Source: Diplolepis rosae
Lineage: Eukaryota > Arthropoda > Insecta > Hymenoptera > Diplolepididae
Direction: 5' to 3'
NCBI GenBank assembly: GCA_030998225.1
Contig: JAPYXD010000553.1
Coordinates: forward strand, 4,588,001-4,652,000
Length of the DNA stretch: 64,000 nt
The notes below the pieces were generated by a model. The model ran no database searches, was not told the DNA's origin, and saw nothing but the letters and a program-made list of their open reading frames with translations. Shown one piece after another: positions 28,591 through 38,925 of the stretch. How positions within the stretch are numbered: position 1 is the stretch's first letter; every line of letters starts with the position of its first letter. Both the position numbers and the translations under genes were made by a program.

Positions 28591-28849
28591 TTTCTTCTTA
28601 GAATTGCGGATCCCCTTGTTTTAGTTAAAGCGTTTTGGATATTTAATAGATATTTGAACCTCGATCCTTTTTGGTTGTCAATTGAGATTCTCTAGATACA
28701 AGTGTTTCAAGCGCTTCGCGGCAGAGGTTACACAAATCGATCAAATATCACACGCGGTCGTTTCCTAGGTTATAGCACGATTGTGTTGACCTAAAAACGG
28801 AATAATCAACATTGTTGATAATTAAATTTGTTCGTCTTCGGACGTAACA

Positions 28850-29268
28850 TGAAGCTGATATTGTATTCCTAAACTGTGACCATAAAAACCATGGAATAAT
28901 TTACATTGTGGTTAAGAAATTAAAATTTAAAAATATTTACCGCCATTTCCTATCAGCTATTTCTTGGTTTGAGAAACCAATATCAGATTCATGATCAGCG
29001 ACCCCAAAAACCCCCGAGTGAGAATACTCATCGCAAAATAATGAAATTAATGAATTATGGACAGCGTTTTGGGAATTTTGACCACTGTGCGATTTTAGAA
29101 TTGAATCACTATTATCCAAACAAGACTAAATACGACGGTTCACGTAATCCGAAGGAACTAGATAGCGCTACTCTTTTCGGACTTCATCTACTCAAGGACT
29201 AAGGATTTTATTTACCAAGTACCGAAGGTAGAATTGTGTTGATTGGAACTTAATGCAGGCCTGGTCAA
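28850..29268. other. No gene recognised
   Basis: A plus-strand frame (28969-29202) exists but resembles nothing I know. The sequence is probably repetitive. Confidence 0.35.
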
Positions 29269-29945
29269 CCTCTAATAGAAGAGGTGTCCACGTAGCTTAG
29301 TCCATGTGCACAGTTGCACGTGGCGCTAGTTGTCGCAAGCGAGCAGAGTGCGGGAAGGAGAATTGGCTTCGTATAAGTCCCGCCATTGTTGTTTACAAGT
29401 ATTTTAAATTTCATTACGTGATTGCGCGTTTTCATGAATAAAAAATACGATAATTCAGTGTGCTGTTCGTGGGTGTGCCACTAAAAAGGTTCGCAAGGAA
29501 AGTGTGCCTATCTATTGGTTTCCGAAGAGCGGAGATGGAGAACAACGATGAATAGAAGCTCGCGCGAATTCCTACTTGTCGAGATTAGAATACCGTCAAG
29601 TAGCACAACGGGACACTTTTTGTTTGTCATCGATATTTTCACATGCTTTCAAGGTTCGCAGTTCGTCGCATATAAAAATTTTCTGTATATCTTCTGAAAA
29701 TAAAAATACAAATTGCTGATATTTTTCATTTTTCACTTATTACGACTACACCAAGATTTAATGCAAAATTGTGAAAATGTAATTCAGTTGTGAGAAGTTA
29801 ATATCAACTTCTCACTCTTGAATTACATTTTCACAATTTTACTTTAAATCTTCAATTTCCTTTTAATTTTTTTCTCTGCAAGACATTTAAAAAACCTACG
29901 TATGCATGTACGTGCACTAGCACGCGCTCATACAGTACAGTCGGA
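29269..29945 (+). mobile_element. THAP-type transposon fragment, copy 1
   Basis: Shares its layout with 62880-63390: CCTCTAAT start, GGCGCTAGTTGTCGCA, a short frame start, then the tail with AAAATTGTGAAAATG and ACATTTAAA. In one frame the coding bit reads CAVRGCATKKVRKESVPIYW then FPKSG, which fits the start of a THAP zinc finger (C-x4-C ... FP). Frames are broken. THAP fingers occur in P-element-type transposases and in host proteins; a mobile origin is inferred from there being two copies. Confidence 0.5.
29765..29840 (+). repeat. Long near-perfect hairpin
   Basis: A 22-bp arm and a 10-bp arm, separated by three unmatched bases on each side, fold around the loop AATATC. The left outer arm (29765-29786) is also present in copy 2 at about 63257, where the right arm is missing. 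Confidence 0.85.
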
Positions 29946-30295
29946 AAGTATTAGAACAAGATAAAATAAGTTATTATTGTCAGTTTATCATATCATTTAT
30001 TAAAAAATTATTCACTTATTTGCAGTAGTTTTGTACGTTCAACGTAGCTTTATGATTTGAAGACAGACACCGTCTTGTTAGAAGTTAAGGTAGGATATTT
30101 TTCCTTTCTATATGGTTTATCCAAGATGCATCGGAATCTTATTATCACCGATATTGGAGTGCGGAACCCTGGAATGTTGTTACCATGCCTTTTGTTGTTT
30201 ACACTACGTTATTAGTGTCCTTACCGCTCTCGTGTTATTGATCATCGATTTAAAATTATGTACACCGTTTCTTATAGACAATTTTGGGTTATTAT

Positions 30296-30530
30296 CGTCT
30301 AGTCAATGTCTCTACCATATTATTATCGCCTATTTGATGTCCGCAATTGATAAAATCCGTCCCCTTTCCATTCTAATCACCCAATTAATGTCCTAATTAG
30401 AAAAATTTGTCCTGCTCGCATCACTGACGTCTAATGAATGTCTCAAATGGTAGAATCTGTCTCTTGATTTTTATTATCTCCTAATTAATGTCCCAAATAG
30501 AAGAATTTAATTTTACCGACTTAGATTTTC
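30296..30530 (+). repeat. Degenerate ~50-bp tandem repeat
   Basis: The phrases CAATTAATGTCC, CTAATGAATGTCT and CTAATTAATGTCCC recur about 50 bp apart, each followed by an AGAA-TTTGTC-like phrase. Four or five worn units are visible. The open frame 30112-30396 overlapping it is not supported as a gene. Confidence 0.45.
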
Positions 30531-30883
30531 GTCAGAATGGTGTTTAGAATAATAAATATCGTGATTTTATCTTATTTTACTTGGGTTTTGCCAATTATTG
30601 TTTGAACCACCCCTTTTTAACGTTAAGCTGAGCATGCCAAATTGGAGGAATCAACACTAGAGTGACTTTACCATTGCCTTCATTGTTATCTTTTTCGTTT
30701 ATTGTCTCGTATAGCGCCTCATCTTATTGATAAGTTCATTTTCAGTGTCCTGTGAAGAACTGGCGCTCACGCACTAGGTTTGGAAATTTCTTTTGTTAAT
30801 TGCTGGCTATAATTTTGTTGTGTGCGGCCTAGAGACGTGCTTAACATTTTTAAAAATTATTATTTCCATTTTTTTGGAAATAG

Positions 30884-31740
30884 ACGCGTCACAACTGAAG
30901 GAAGAAACTAAAGTAAATACGGCACCAGAAATCGACGATGTATTAAATGAAATCCTCAAAAAGGTGATCATGATATATTCCGAGAACCTTCTGGGAACTT
31001 ATGACTCCTGTCTGCGAGAGGGGAAGTTCTTTAGGGACCGGGAGAATCAGAAGTTGGTACTACTCAGAAAAGGAGTGGTAAACATCACCACAAAAAGAAA
31101 GAAACGAACTGGCAGGCGTGAGAGATTTTGCGCTTTGATTAGCATTGACATAAGCAATGCGCCCAGCTCCGCGAGATGGAAGAAATGCACCGAAACAATG
31201 ATGCGACCTATTGTGGATGATAGAGAACTATGTGAACTAAGGATAGATGAAAGTCTATGACGGGCCAAGCGATGTTTGGATAACAGGGTTCTGGAAACAG
31301 TCGTATAAAAGACCAAGGCCTTGTTCGTCACAGACAGGAGATCCTTTAAGTATCCGAAGATTGTGCTAGGCGGACGAGAAGTCAAGTGGAGCAAGAGCAT
31401 TAAATATCTGAGAGTGCAGTTGGATTGGAGGTTTAGTTCCGTCAAACACTTCTAAATCGCTGCTACCAAAGCCATACAATGTAAATCTAACTTGTCTCGG
31501 CTGATGCCTAGCATTAGTGGAGACAGGGAAGCAAAAATAAGGCTGTAAAAGAAGCATAGCGAAGAGAATTGTGTGCCACGCAGTGAGTACTAAACGCACC
31601 CACGACACGATGGTTCCTCTAATTCTCGAGTTTGAGGCGACCTGGAAGCATATTGAGTGCTTCATCACATATGTAATGAGAACTAAGGATCTTAATGGCC
31701 GTAAGGGTAGAAGAAACGGATAAGACCAGTCAGAAAATCA
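30884..31740 (+). pseudogene. R1-like non-LTR reverse transcriptase fragment
   Basis: The open frame to 31260 carries pieces of R1-clade reverse transcriptase: PEIDDVLNEILKKV, REGKFFRDRENQKLVLLRKG, RFCALISIDISNAPSSARW, then CELRIDESL. After the stop the remains continue (LFVTDRRSFKYPKIVLGG, SIKYLRVQLDWRFS, KAIQCKSNLSRLMPSISG). The block with the catalytic FADD is deleted. It is a dead copy. Its relatives normally insert in rDNA or other specific sites, but no rDNA is seen here. Confidence 0.75.
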
Positions 31741-32139
31741 CCATGAGAGCATGTAAACATTTATTCAATCGTCAAAAATTTTTCATCGGAAATAAACAGT
31801 TTTAAGTTTTGTCATAATAAATTTGCTTTCACGATAAGCTGGAAATTTTTTCGAATAATATTTTTATATCATTCATGCGCTTCACAGGTTTGTGGGTGGT
31901 AATTGTCAAAAAACATACAAACCATGAAGTACTCTCACACCATGCGCATTGAACGAAGGCGACTCTACTGCAAACACATCTACTTTTCATGACAAACGTG
32001 GAAAAAAATACTTCGTGTGCGTATTATATATAATAAGTCATTTTCTGTAATTAAGAAATAAAAAGCGTTTTAATAACCAGAAGAAAACTTTATAATACTC
32101 TATATATTGTCGTTCAGAATGCGTCTTGTATTACTAGTA
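31741..32139. other. No feature recognised
   Basis: AT-rich intron sequence without a coding frame or clear repeat. Confidence 0.35.
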
Positions 32140-32300
32140 TATTATGTGCCTTAGTGCATAATGAGGGTTATTACGCGACAAGCGACAATGCTCGCAGGAG
32201 ATCGAAGCCGAGACAAAGCCGAGAAGAAGCCGAGGCGCGATCAGTCCTGCGAGCATTTTAAGCGAGTCTCGTAATTACCCGAATTTTGTGCATTGGCGCA
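32140..32300 (+). repeat. MITE-like repeat, copy 1 (inverted copy at 58318-58412)
   Basis: GTGCCTTAGTGCATAATGAG, GGTTATTACGCG and TGCTCGCAGGAGATCGAAGC recur in reverse complement at 58318-58412. The core has self-complementary parts (TGCTCGCAGG and CCTGCGAGCA; CTTAGTGCATAATG-like sequence at both ends). It encodes no protein. Confidence 0.65.
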
Positions 32301-32653
32301 TATTCTATTTTATGTGACTTCGGCGCATTCACGAGTAAAAATTTCAATATTAAATCAAGAAATCGAATTTAACGTTATAAACCCAGATATAGGTACAGAC
32401 TTATCCAAAATAATTGGAACATCATTTTAAACCCTATTCAAAATAAACATTCCGGACAAAGTTTAAATATCCCTTGGAAAACCCAATTTGAGGAATTTTC
32501 CGAAAAACTCGGTTTTCCAGCAATAGTCATACTTTGATATCCGAAACCACGTTTAACCAATTGCTTTCAACACATTCAGTGTTCGGAACTCCCGTTTTCT
32601 AGAAAAACTAGATCTTACGAATTTTATTTAATTTTCCGAACCACCATAAACAC

Positions 32654-33489
32654 ATGATGTCACAAGATAAAAATAATGCCACTCAGGACAAAACACAGGA
32701 TGGAGATTTTACAGGGAACATCTCACGTACCCCTAGCGACGCCATGGTCACTTCAATGGCGGAATGATTTGCTATACAGCAGGGAGTGATGAACATCCCT
32801 ACTTTTAACGGAAAAAACATGCCCGTTAGGGACTTTATTCAAGTTGTGTTAAACGGAGAACCCAGTGTACCTGCAAATTGCGAAGGACAATATACAATGG
32901 CAGTTTTAGCGCGATTGAAAGTTGCTGCGAGGGATAGCACTCACGGAAAATCATTTTTTACGATAACCGACTTAATTCAGCATCTCAAACAGCGATTTTC
33001 CTCCAAAAAACTTACTCGTGGTACCTGCAAGAGATCTCCACGATTCGAATGTCTCGCAGCGAAAATGTACGTGAGTTTTACGACAGAATCACCCTATCAA
33101 AATCCGGAGCCCAAGCGGCGTTAGAGGATAAGTATCAGAACGCGGAGCGAATGTTATTACCCTTAAATGATTGCATCTTAGAGGCCTTAATCCGAGTACT
33201 ATACGATGTGATATCAGGAATGTTGGAATCACGGAATCCATTTTCATTGGAGACAGCCTTGAAGCACGCGCTCGAGTATGAAGCCCGACATCAATTAAAC
33301 CTACATTTCCCTATAAACAATATGCAAGAAAATCGATATTTTACACCTTACGTAGGATCTAGGGATAGAAGCCGGAGCCCTCATGTTAGGTTCGCATCAT
33401 CACCAGATAGGAACAGCACGGCGGAACCAAGACAAGCACTGATGGAGATAATAAGGAAACCAACATCGCCAATAGTGCCTAAGAAATCG
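32654..33489 (+). pseudogene. gag remnant of element B
   Basis: It starts MMSQDKNNAT-like at 32654, is stopped by TGA at 32765, and resumes with MMNIPTFNGKNMPVRDFIQV. A frame change near 33050 leads to SENVREFYDRITLSKSGAQA and the LEAL/MLESRNPFSLETALKHAL block, matching the capsid C-terminus of element G Gag. There is no zinc knuckle. The tail is cut by the inserted non-LTR 3' end. Confidence 0.75.
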
Positions 33490-33490
33490 C

Positions 33491-33849
33491 ATCGGGGCCT
33501 CCACCCGCGGTTTTGCGCCCTGGTCGGACTTGGCTGTCCGCGTCTGCCGGGGAGGAATTTTCTTGTTCCCCCCTAGGTTGGCGCGGCTAGTCGGTCTGCC
33601 TAACGGGCGTGCTCCCGCGGATGGAAGTCCCGGGCGAACGGATGACGGAAGAGTCGTACACGACTTTAAGCCGGAACCAACCACCCGTGAAGTTTAAAGC
33701 CGAAAGGCGGTTCCGTGGGTGGTGTATTGGTTCGAGAGAGGGGGTTTTTTGGTTTTAACAGCTATGCCTAGACCCGTCCTAGGTGAGTCCTGTACAACGT
33801 CTATAAAAGATTTCGCCATTTTTCCTCCTCACCAAAAAAAAAAAAAAAA
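33491..33849 (+). mobile_element. 5'-truncated non-LTR retrotransposon 3' end with poly(A)
   Basis: A GC-rich block of about 340 bp, starting near GGGGCCTCCACCCG, ends in a run of about 17 A (33833-33849). The phrases ATGCCTAGACCCGTCCTAGG and GTGAGTCCTG are what I would expect in the 3' UTR of an R1-like element of this group. Its GC content contrasts strongly with the AT-rich element B on both sides. The target duplication is not clear. A SINE is the alternative, since GGTTCGAGAG resembles a B box, but no A box was found. Confidence 0.6.
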
Positions 33850-34039
33850 TAACCTTTAGGCTTACCCTATGAGGGAAACAATACACCGCCAGGAGCACAG
33901 TCAGCAGCTCCAGTCAGTAAAAATGATTTAAACTTCGACTCTGCTAGCCGAACACACAGCGACGGGCACGGAGAAAACAGAGAGCCAAACCCACGTGAGA
34001 TTTCTCAAGAAACAAGAAAAATCCTCTGCACCAAACTCA

Positions 34040-35431
34040 GTCGAGAATCCCCAGTAGTGGGATTTTCTTCAAATGAGATTTTACATTCAGAGGCAAGGCT
34101 TCTAATGGGCATAGGTACGGACATACATATTATCAAGTCAGAAGCTTTAGATGAGGACCTACTGGTCGATGAAAGCGAAGCCATAAAAATTACACGAATA
34201 GACCAAAGTAGAGTTTTTACCATAGGCACTGTAAACATCAAATTAATGAAATCTGAAATTACCTTTTATGTGGTACATTCCGACTTCCCAATAAGCGCAA
34301 ATGGAATATTACGACGAGAATAACTTCAACAAGAAAAGGTAAAAATATACTTTTAGCACAACAGGATTGTAACACATTCCAACCCTACCAAACCTATACC
34401 GTTCATAGATAATGAATCTAGGGTAGTTTTAGAAAATACCACGGATTATAAAGGACCTATGCTAGGACCCGTTCAGGTAAGAGCTAGGACTCGACGAGTA
34501 TTCCAATAGCAGCAATTAATTCAGAAATAAAGGAAGAGTAACTACCCTCAATAAAAACCGCAGAAGGCGTGCTAATAGGTGAAACAGCCGTAACTAACTT
34601 GAATGGAATTTGTCACGTATTCGCTATCAACACCACAGACAATGATATCAAAATAGAACTGCCCCCACAAGAAATCATCCCCTTCGAGTAGTACAAATTT
34701 CCAGGAGAGGATTTTGTCGAGGATTTTACAGACAAAGATTATTCACCCCCAGTGAATAAGACTGATGAAGTGATGAAAAACCTTCGCTTGGATCATTTGA
34801 ACCCGGAGGAGAAAGATCATATACTAGAGATAGTTAGGGAGTTTCCCGATAATTATTACCCACCAGGAGAACCTCTAGCCCCCACTCACTTATTACAACA
34901 CAAAATCCATACTTTGGACGGCGTACCTATTAACACCATACCATACCGATTCCCACCCTCTCAAAGGAAAAAAGTCGAGAGATTAATATACAAAATGAAG
35001 ACAGAAGGAGCGATTCAAAATTCAAAATCTCCCTATAATTCACCCTTACTGATTACTGATCATTGAATGGGCACTATAAATACGTCAGATTTTCCAGGGG
35101 ATTGAACAATTCATCAAGAACTTTTCAGCGAGAGCAAAACCCCTATCAAATTTATTAAAAAAGGAAGCATTATTTAAATGGGGACCGGAAGAAAAGAACA
35201 GCTTCGAGGACTTACGACAAGCTCTGTGCGAATCCCAATACTACAAAACCCTGATTTTGAAAAACCCTTTACAGTAACCACTGATGCCTCAGATTATGCG
35301 ATAGGAGCCGTCCTGAGCCAAGAAAAGGATGGAATGGATCTCCCTGTAGCATATGTGTTTAGAGTATTAGTTGGAGCTACATTAAACTATTCCACAACGG
35401 AGAAGGAATGCGTTGCGGTACTTTACGCGGT
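34040..35431 (+). pseudogene. Protease, RT and RNase H remnants of element B
   Basis: The protease region reads RLLMGIGTDIHIIKSEAL (no D-S/T-G), then FTIGTVNIKLM and PISANGILRRE. Stops follow at 34321 and 34356. RT starts in NLRLDHLNPEEKDHILEIV (34780) and ends after KSPYNSPLLITDH at 35064. All catalytic RT blocks are deleted up to FIKNFSARAKPLSNLLKKE near 35110. RNase H resumes with FTVTTDASDYAIGAVLSQ and KECVAVLYAV, and is split there by element C. Non-functional. Confidence 0.75.
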
Positions 35432-35611
35432 TGTAACGAAGTTACACTAGCGCCCCGGGAGGACACAGCCCTGCGACTGGAATTCGGGGCAACTTGGCCC
35501 GGCATGCCCTACGATGACGCGCCGTCGCCGGTTACCGGCTGCTAGTAGTTGGATCTAGGTCAGCGTGTCAATACAAGTTGACTACCTCTTTCGTTGTGCC
35601 TGTAGACTGTG
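35432..35611 (+). repeat. 5' LTR of element C, cut short
   Basis: 180 bp almost identical to 43064-43243 (three or so differences), ending at GTAGACTGTG. The remaining 118 bp of the 3' LTR, including its AATAAA, are absent. The next sequence is A-rich leader. Confidence 0.85.
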
Positions 35612-35707
35612 ACAAAGGAAAAATACAGTGCGGTGAAAATTAAGTGAAAAACAAAAATAAAATAAAGGAATAGCAGACATCACGAGTAAGTAACGTAAGA
35701 TAAGTCG

Positions 35708-38002
35708 ATGAGATTAAGGTCCGGAAAAGTAAAAAAGAATAGAAAAATGGCCAATAAAAATAAAGTGATCGAAAATGAAAAAATAAAAGAAATAGAATTG
35801 GAAATTAAAGTATCAAAGAATGAATTAAGGGGGGAAAAGAGTGAAAATGAAGAAATAACGGAAAATAAAGTAAAAGAAGTAGAATTAGAATTAGAGATTA
35901 GAGAGAGACAGCATGCCAACAAAACAGGCACAATACCCAAAGCCACAATACGTAGCATAGAGACAATTTCAAAACCACGCGACAAAGACGGACGAAGCAA
36001 GGACATATTACAGAAACACAACATAGACACAGAAATAATAAACAGTACTTACAAAGGCATGCTATCTCCTAATACGGAAAATACGGTAGGTTATTGGCGA
36101 ATATTAGAGGAAGAAGAAAATTTAAATTTAGATAAAATAAAATTTCGGGAATTAGAATTGGAGTACTTAGAGAGAGAACGCGAAATAAGAAGAAGCGAAA
36201 CGAAAAAACTAGATAAAGAGAGGGTAGAGATCGAAAAAATAATTAGGGAAAAATGGGAAAAGGATAAATTAAAGCAAGAAATATACAAAATAAATGAAAG
36301 AAAAGAAGAAGATAGGACATTCGAAATAGACTCGTTTATAGAAACAAATAATGAATTTTGGAAAGAAGCAAAAATACTCATCGAAAACGATGAACAAAAA
36401 AACGACAAGTCAAAAATTGAAGAATTAACCTTAGAAATAGAGTCATTAAAAGAAAAAATGAAACGAATCTTAAAGAACACACAAAATAAAAGTATAGAAG
36501 CACCTAACATAGTTAACCTCAATACAGTAAACCAAATAAAAGTCGATAGTGATAGGAAAACAAAACCCAAAGAAAGGTCAGAAAACGTAAATACAGAAGA
36601 GAACGAACAAGACCAGAATAAGTTTAAGTTGCCAACATCGGTTCCCCGAAAATTAATAAGAAGCGAGATATTGACTAATCCAGAAAATAAACAAAACGAG
36701 GCGCAAGTCGAACTATACGACAACCAAAGTAGAGAGAATAACAACCTAAGCGACGAAAGCATACAGGACAACGAATTACAAATAAGGCGAGCATCGCTTT
36801 TCCCATTCGGAATGGTCCAAACACCTTTCCAAATTATGTCGAATTGGCCGGTTAAATTCGGAAACAATACAAATGACAGCCCAACAATTTTCTTAAGTAA
36901 TTTATTAAGGTTTAAAAGGGGATACAAAATCAACGAAGAGGATACTTTAGAAAATTTAGACGCCGTATTGATAGGAGAAGCTCAATGTTGGTACCAAGTA
37001 AATAAAAGAAATTGGCATAACTTGGAAAATTTCATACAAGAATTCAAACAGGTCTATTTGAATGAAAAGTACCTAGAAGTAATTCATAACAAAATAAGAT
37101 ATTGTAATCAAAAGAAAAATCAAGAAATTCACAGTTTCATAATAGAAATGAGACAGTTATTCGAGAAATTAGAACCACTTCCCAGCTTGGAATGGCAATT
37201 AAAAAAAGTTTACGGGAATTTAAGACTCGAATATAAAATTTACATTACAAGAAATTCATTCAAAAATTTTACAGAATTAGAAATATTAGGACGCGAATGG
37301 GAAGCAGAAATGGCAAAATCAAGAATGAAAGGGCACGAGATTAAAATATGGGAGAACAATAGGAATGACAGATTGTATATAAGAGAACAAGAGAGAAACC
37401 AAGAGCAACAAAACAATCAAAGCCATGAAAATAATTATGAAAGACAAAATAATAGTAAATACGAATTATACAACATACAAAGCAGACAACAATTCCAGCC
37501 AAGATATGCCAACAACGGGACAAAATATTTCTATAACAACCAAAGAAGTCAAAACACATACCCACAAAACCGAGGTATTAACAAATTTCAAAATAGAGTA
37601 GGAGTTAACTATAACCAAAATTACAGATACCCAAATCCAAACAATTGGTTTAGGAAAGAGGAAAATCAAATAGCCAGATACAGCAACAGACAACAGCTAG
37701 AAGGGAACCCCAAATTACCAGAACTAACATACAACCTAAGAGACGAAAACCAAAGAAAGGAACTAGAGGACATGGAACAGAACAAACAGGAAACAAATGA
37801 CAACAATAAAGGAAGGTATCAAGAAAATAATAAATGGGAGTTGAACCCAAAGGCAAGAGAATTCACCCAGTACAGGGAACAAAAAGGAGAAAACAGCAGC
37901 AATACAGCACAACAGCTAATAAAATGTTATAATTGCGGAGGCAAAGGACATATGCAACGCGACTGTTGGTACAGTCAGGGAAACGCAAACGGAGGCTACT
38001 AG
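35708..38002 (+). CDS. gag: Gag of element C
   Basis: 764 residues from the ATG at 35708. The first ~330 residues are a Lys/Glu/Asn-rich charged region likely to be helical. The capsid-like core lies at about 360-540 (FPFGMVQTPFQIMSNWPVKF, LENLDAVLIGEAQCWYQV, LRLEYKIYITRN). An Asn/Gln-rich stretch follows, then a single CCHC knuckle (CYNCGGKGHMQRDC) at residue 740 (nt 37925-37966). It packages RNA and forms the particle. It is long for a gypsy Gag because of the N-terminal extension. Protease overlaps it in the -1 frame. The minus-strand copy at 56.4-57.5 kb has the same capsid block and knuckle. Confidence 0.88.
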   Translation: MRLRSGKVKKNRKMANKNKVIENEKIKEIELEIKVSKNELRGEKSENEEITENKVKEVELELEIRERQHANKTGTIPKATIRSIETISKPRDKDGRSKDILQKHNIDTEIINSTYKGMLSPNTENTVGYWRILEEEENLNLDKIKFRELELEYLEREREIRRSETKKLDKERVEIEKIIREKWEKDKLKQEIYKINERKEEDRTFEIDSFIETNNEFWKEAKILIENDEQKNDKSKIEELTLEIESLKEKMKRILKNTQNKSIEAPNIVNLNTVNQIKVDSDRKTKPKERSENVNTEENEQDQNKFKLPTSVPRKLIRSEILTNPENKQNEAQVELYDNQSRENNNLSDESIQDNELQIRRASLFPFGMVQTPFQIMSNWPVKFGNNTNDSPTIFLSNLLRFKRGYKINEEDTLENLDAVLIGEAQCWYQVNKRNWHNLENFIQEFKQVYLNEKYLEVIHNKIRYCNQKKNQEIHSFIIEMRQLFEKLEPLPSLEWQLKKVYGNLRLEYKIYITRNSFKNFTELEILGREWEAEMAKSRMKGHEIKIWENNRNDRLYIREQERNQEQQNNQSHENNYERQNNSKYELYNIQSRQQFQPRYANNGTKYFYNNQRSQNTYPQNRGINKFQNRVGVNYNQNYRYPNPNNWFRKEENQIARYSNRQQLEGNPKLPELTYNLRDENQRKELEDMEQNKQETNDNNKGRYQENNKWELNPKAREFTQYREQKGENSSNTAQQLIKCYNCGGKGHMQRDCWYSQGNANGGY

Positions 38003-38925
38003 AGGCGAATAGTAGCCCGCAGAAATACCAAATCAGATCGCCAAAGAAAACCGAAACAAACAACACACCAGACGAAACAAGAATGCACATAATAATAAAA
38101 TGGGAAAAAACAAAATATAAAGTATTAGTGGACACAGGTGCAACCCACTCATATATCAGCAAAGAATTCTTTAAACAGATAGAAAAATCGGACTACGAAA
38201 TCAAAAAACCAAGCAACGACAAATTAATAGTTGCAAATGGCCAGAAATTAGAGATAACGGGACAAGTACTGATTCCGATTGAGGTAGGCCACATTAAAAA
38301 GTATTTATTATTTAGATTAGTACCCGAACTGCAATCCACAGGAATCTTAGGAACAGATATGATAGAAAGACTGGGATTAAAGTTAGATTTCGAAAAGAGA
38401 AACTGGTGGCTACCAGAAAAACCACAAATAAAATACAAAATAGAAACAAACCCCAAGGAAAACGAAATAAGAGAAAACGAAAAGGAAAGAATAGGAGAAC
38501 AGAGAAAAACAAGCAACTTACAATGGAGAGAAATACCCACTAGTACCTCAACCAACCATACCCGGCCTGTAGTCGTCCAGACAAGGGACACAAAAGACTC
38601 TAAAATACCAGTAAGACAGAGAAGTCTAATCCCAAAAGAAAATAAAGAACAGAGGCAAGAAGCCACTAGTTCTAGTCCCTTAGAAAAAGAAAATGTAATA
38701 CAAACAGCTGTCAAAGCAAAAACCAAGCGTGAAGATAAACAAATAGTAAATAAAATAGAGGAAGAACCCGAAAAAGAAATAAAAAATAAATTAAAACTGA
38801 AAAGAGAAGGAAACGAAAAAAGCAAGAATGGAAAAATATCGAGGGAAAGAAAAGAGACAGAAAACGAAAAATGCGAGGGAATAATAGAACTAAACGAAAA
38901 CCAAGGACAGCAATTAAGAAAATGA
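37933..38925 (+). CDS. pol: Protease and linker of element C
   Basis: The frame overlaps the end of gag by about 70 bp and is -1 to it. The aspartic protease motif VLVDTGATHSYIS lies at about residue 65, and ILGTDMIERLGL, the second conserved block, near 136. A long Lys/Glu-rich linker follows to CEGIIELNENQGQQLRK. The frame then stops, and RT continues in another frame from about 38871. In the minus-strand relative the same linker and the RT start are in one frame, so the break here, at a short A run near 38920, is probably a one-base change. Confidence 0.85.
   Translation: MRRQRTYATRLLVQSGKRKRRLLEANSSPQKYQIRSPKKTETNNTPDETRMHIIIKWEKTKYKVLVDTGATHSYISKEFFKQIEKSDYEIKKPSNDKLIVANGQKLEITGQVLIPIEVGHIKKYLLFRLVPELQSTGILGTDMIERLGLKLDFEKRNWWLPEKPQIKYKIETNPKENEIRENEKERIGEQRKTSNLQWREIPTSTSTNHTRPVVVQTRDTKDSKIPVRQRSLIPKENKEQRQEATSSSPLEKENVIQTAVKAKTKREDKQIVNKIEEEPEKEIKNKLKLKREGNEKSKNGKISRERKETENEKCEGIIELNENQGQQLRK

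Larger units (their letters stand above)
9857..28849 (+). mobile_element. Probable solo LTR (about 2.4 kb) split by the 16.6-kb retroelement
   Basis: The left end reads TGTTACATCC and the right end reads GGACGTAACA, giving inverted TGTTAC/GTAACA ends. TGAA flanks both sides (9853-9856 and 28850-28853). Leaving out the nested element and one of its target copies gives about 2,400 bp (9857-11278 plus 27872-28849). The left part has a TATA box and a poly(A) signal in the order expected of an LTR; the right part carries a minisatellite. No internal retroviral coding region belongs to it. The four-base target match is short, so this is a good but not certain call. Orientation is taken from the TATA box. 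Confidence 0.6.

Noticed and set aside
29515..29697. Frame of 60 codons as a separate gene
   Set aside because: It is part of the frame-broken THAP-type fragment.
33720..33745. tRNA-derived SINE with a B box (GGTTCGAGAG)
   Set aside because: No A box at the right distance was found, and the 3' wording fits an R1-like 3' UTR better; kept only as an alternative.
36091..36933. Long minus-strand open frame of 280 codons
   Set aside because: It is the complement of the very A-rich gag of element C and is composed of Phe/Ser/Leu, the expected shadow.
38193..38825. Minus-strand open frame of 210 codons
   Set aside because: Shadow of the Lys/Glu-rich protease linker of element C.
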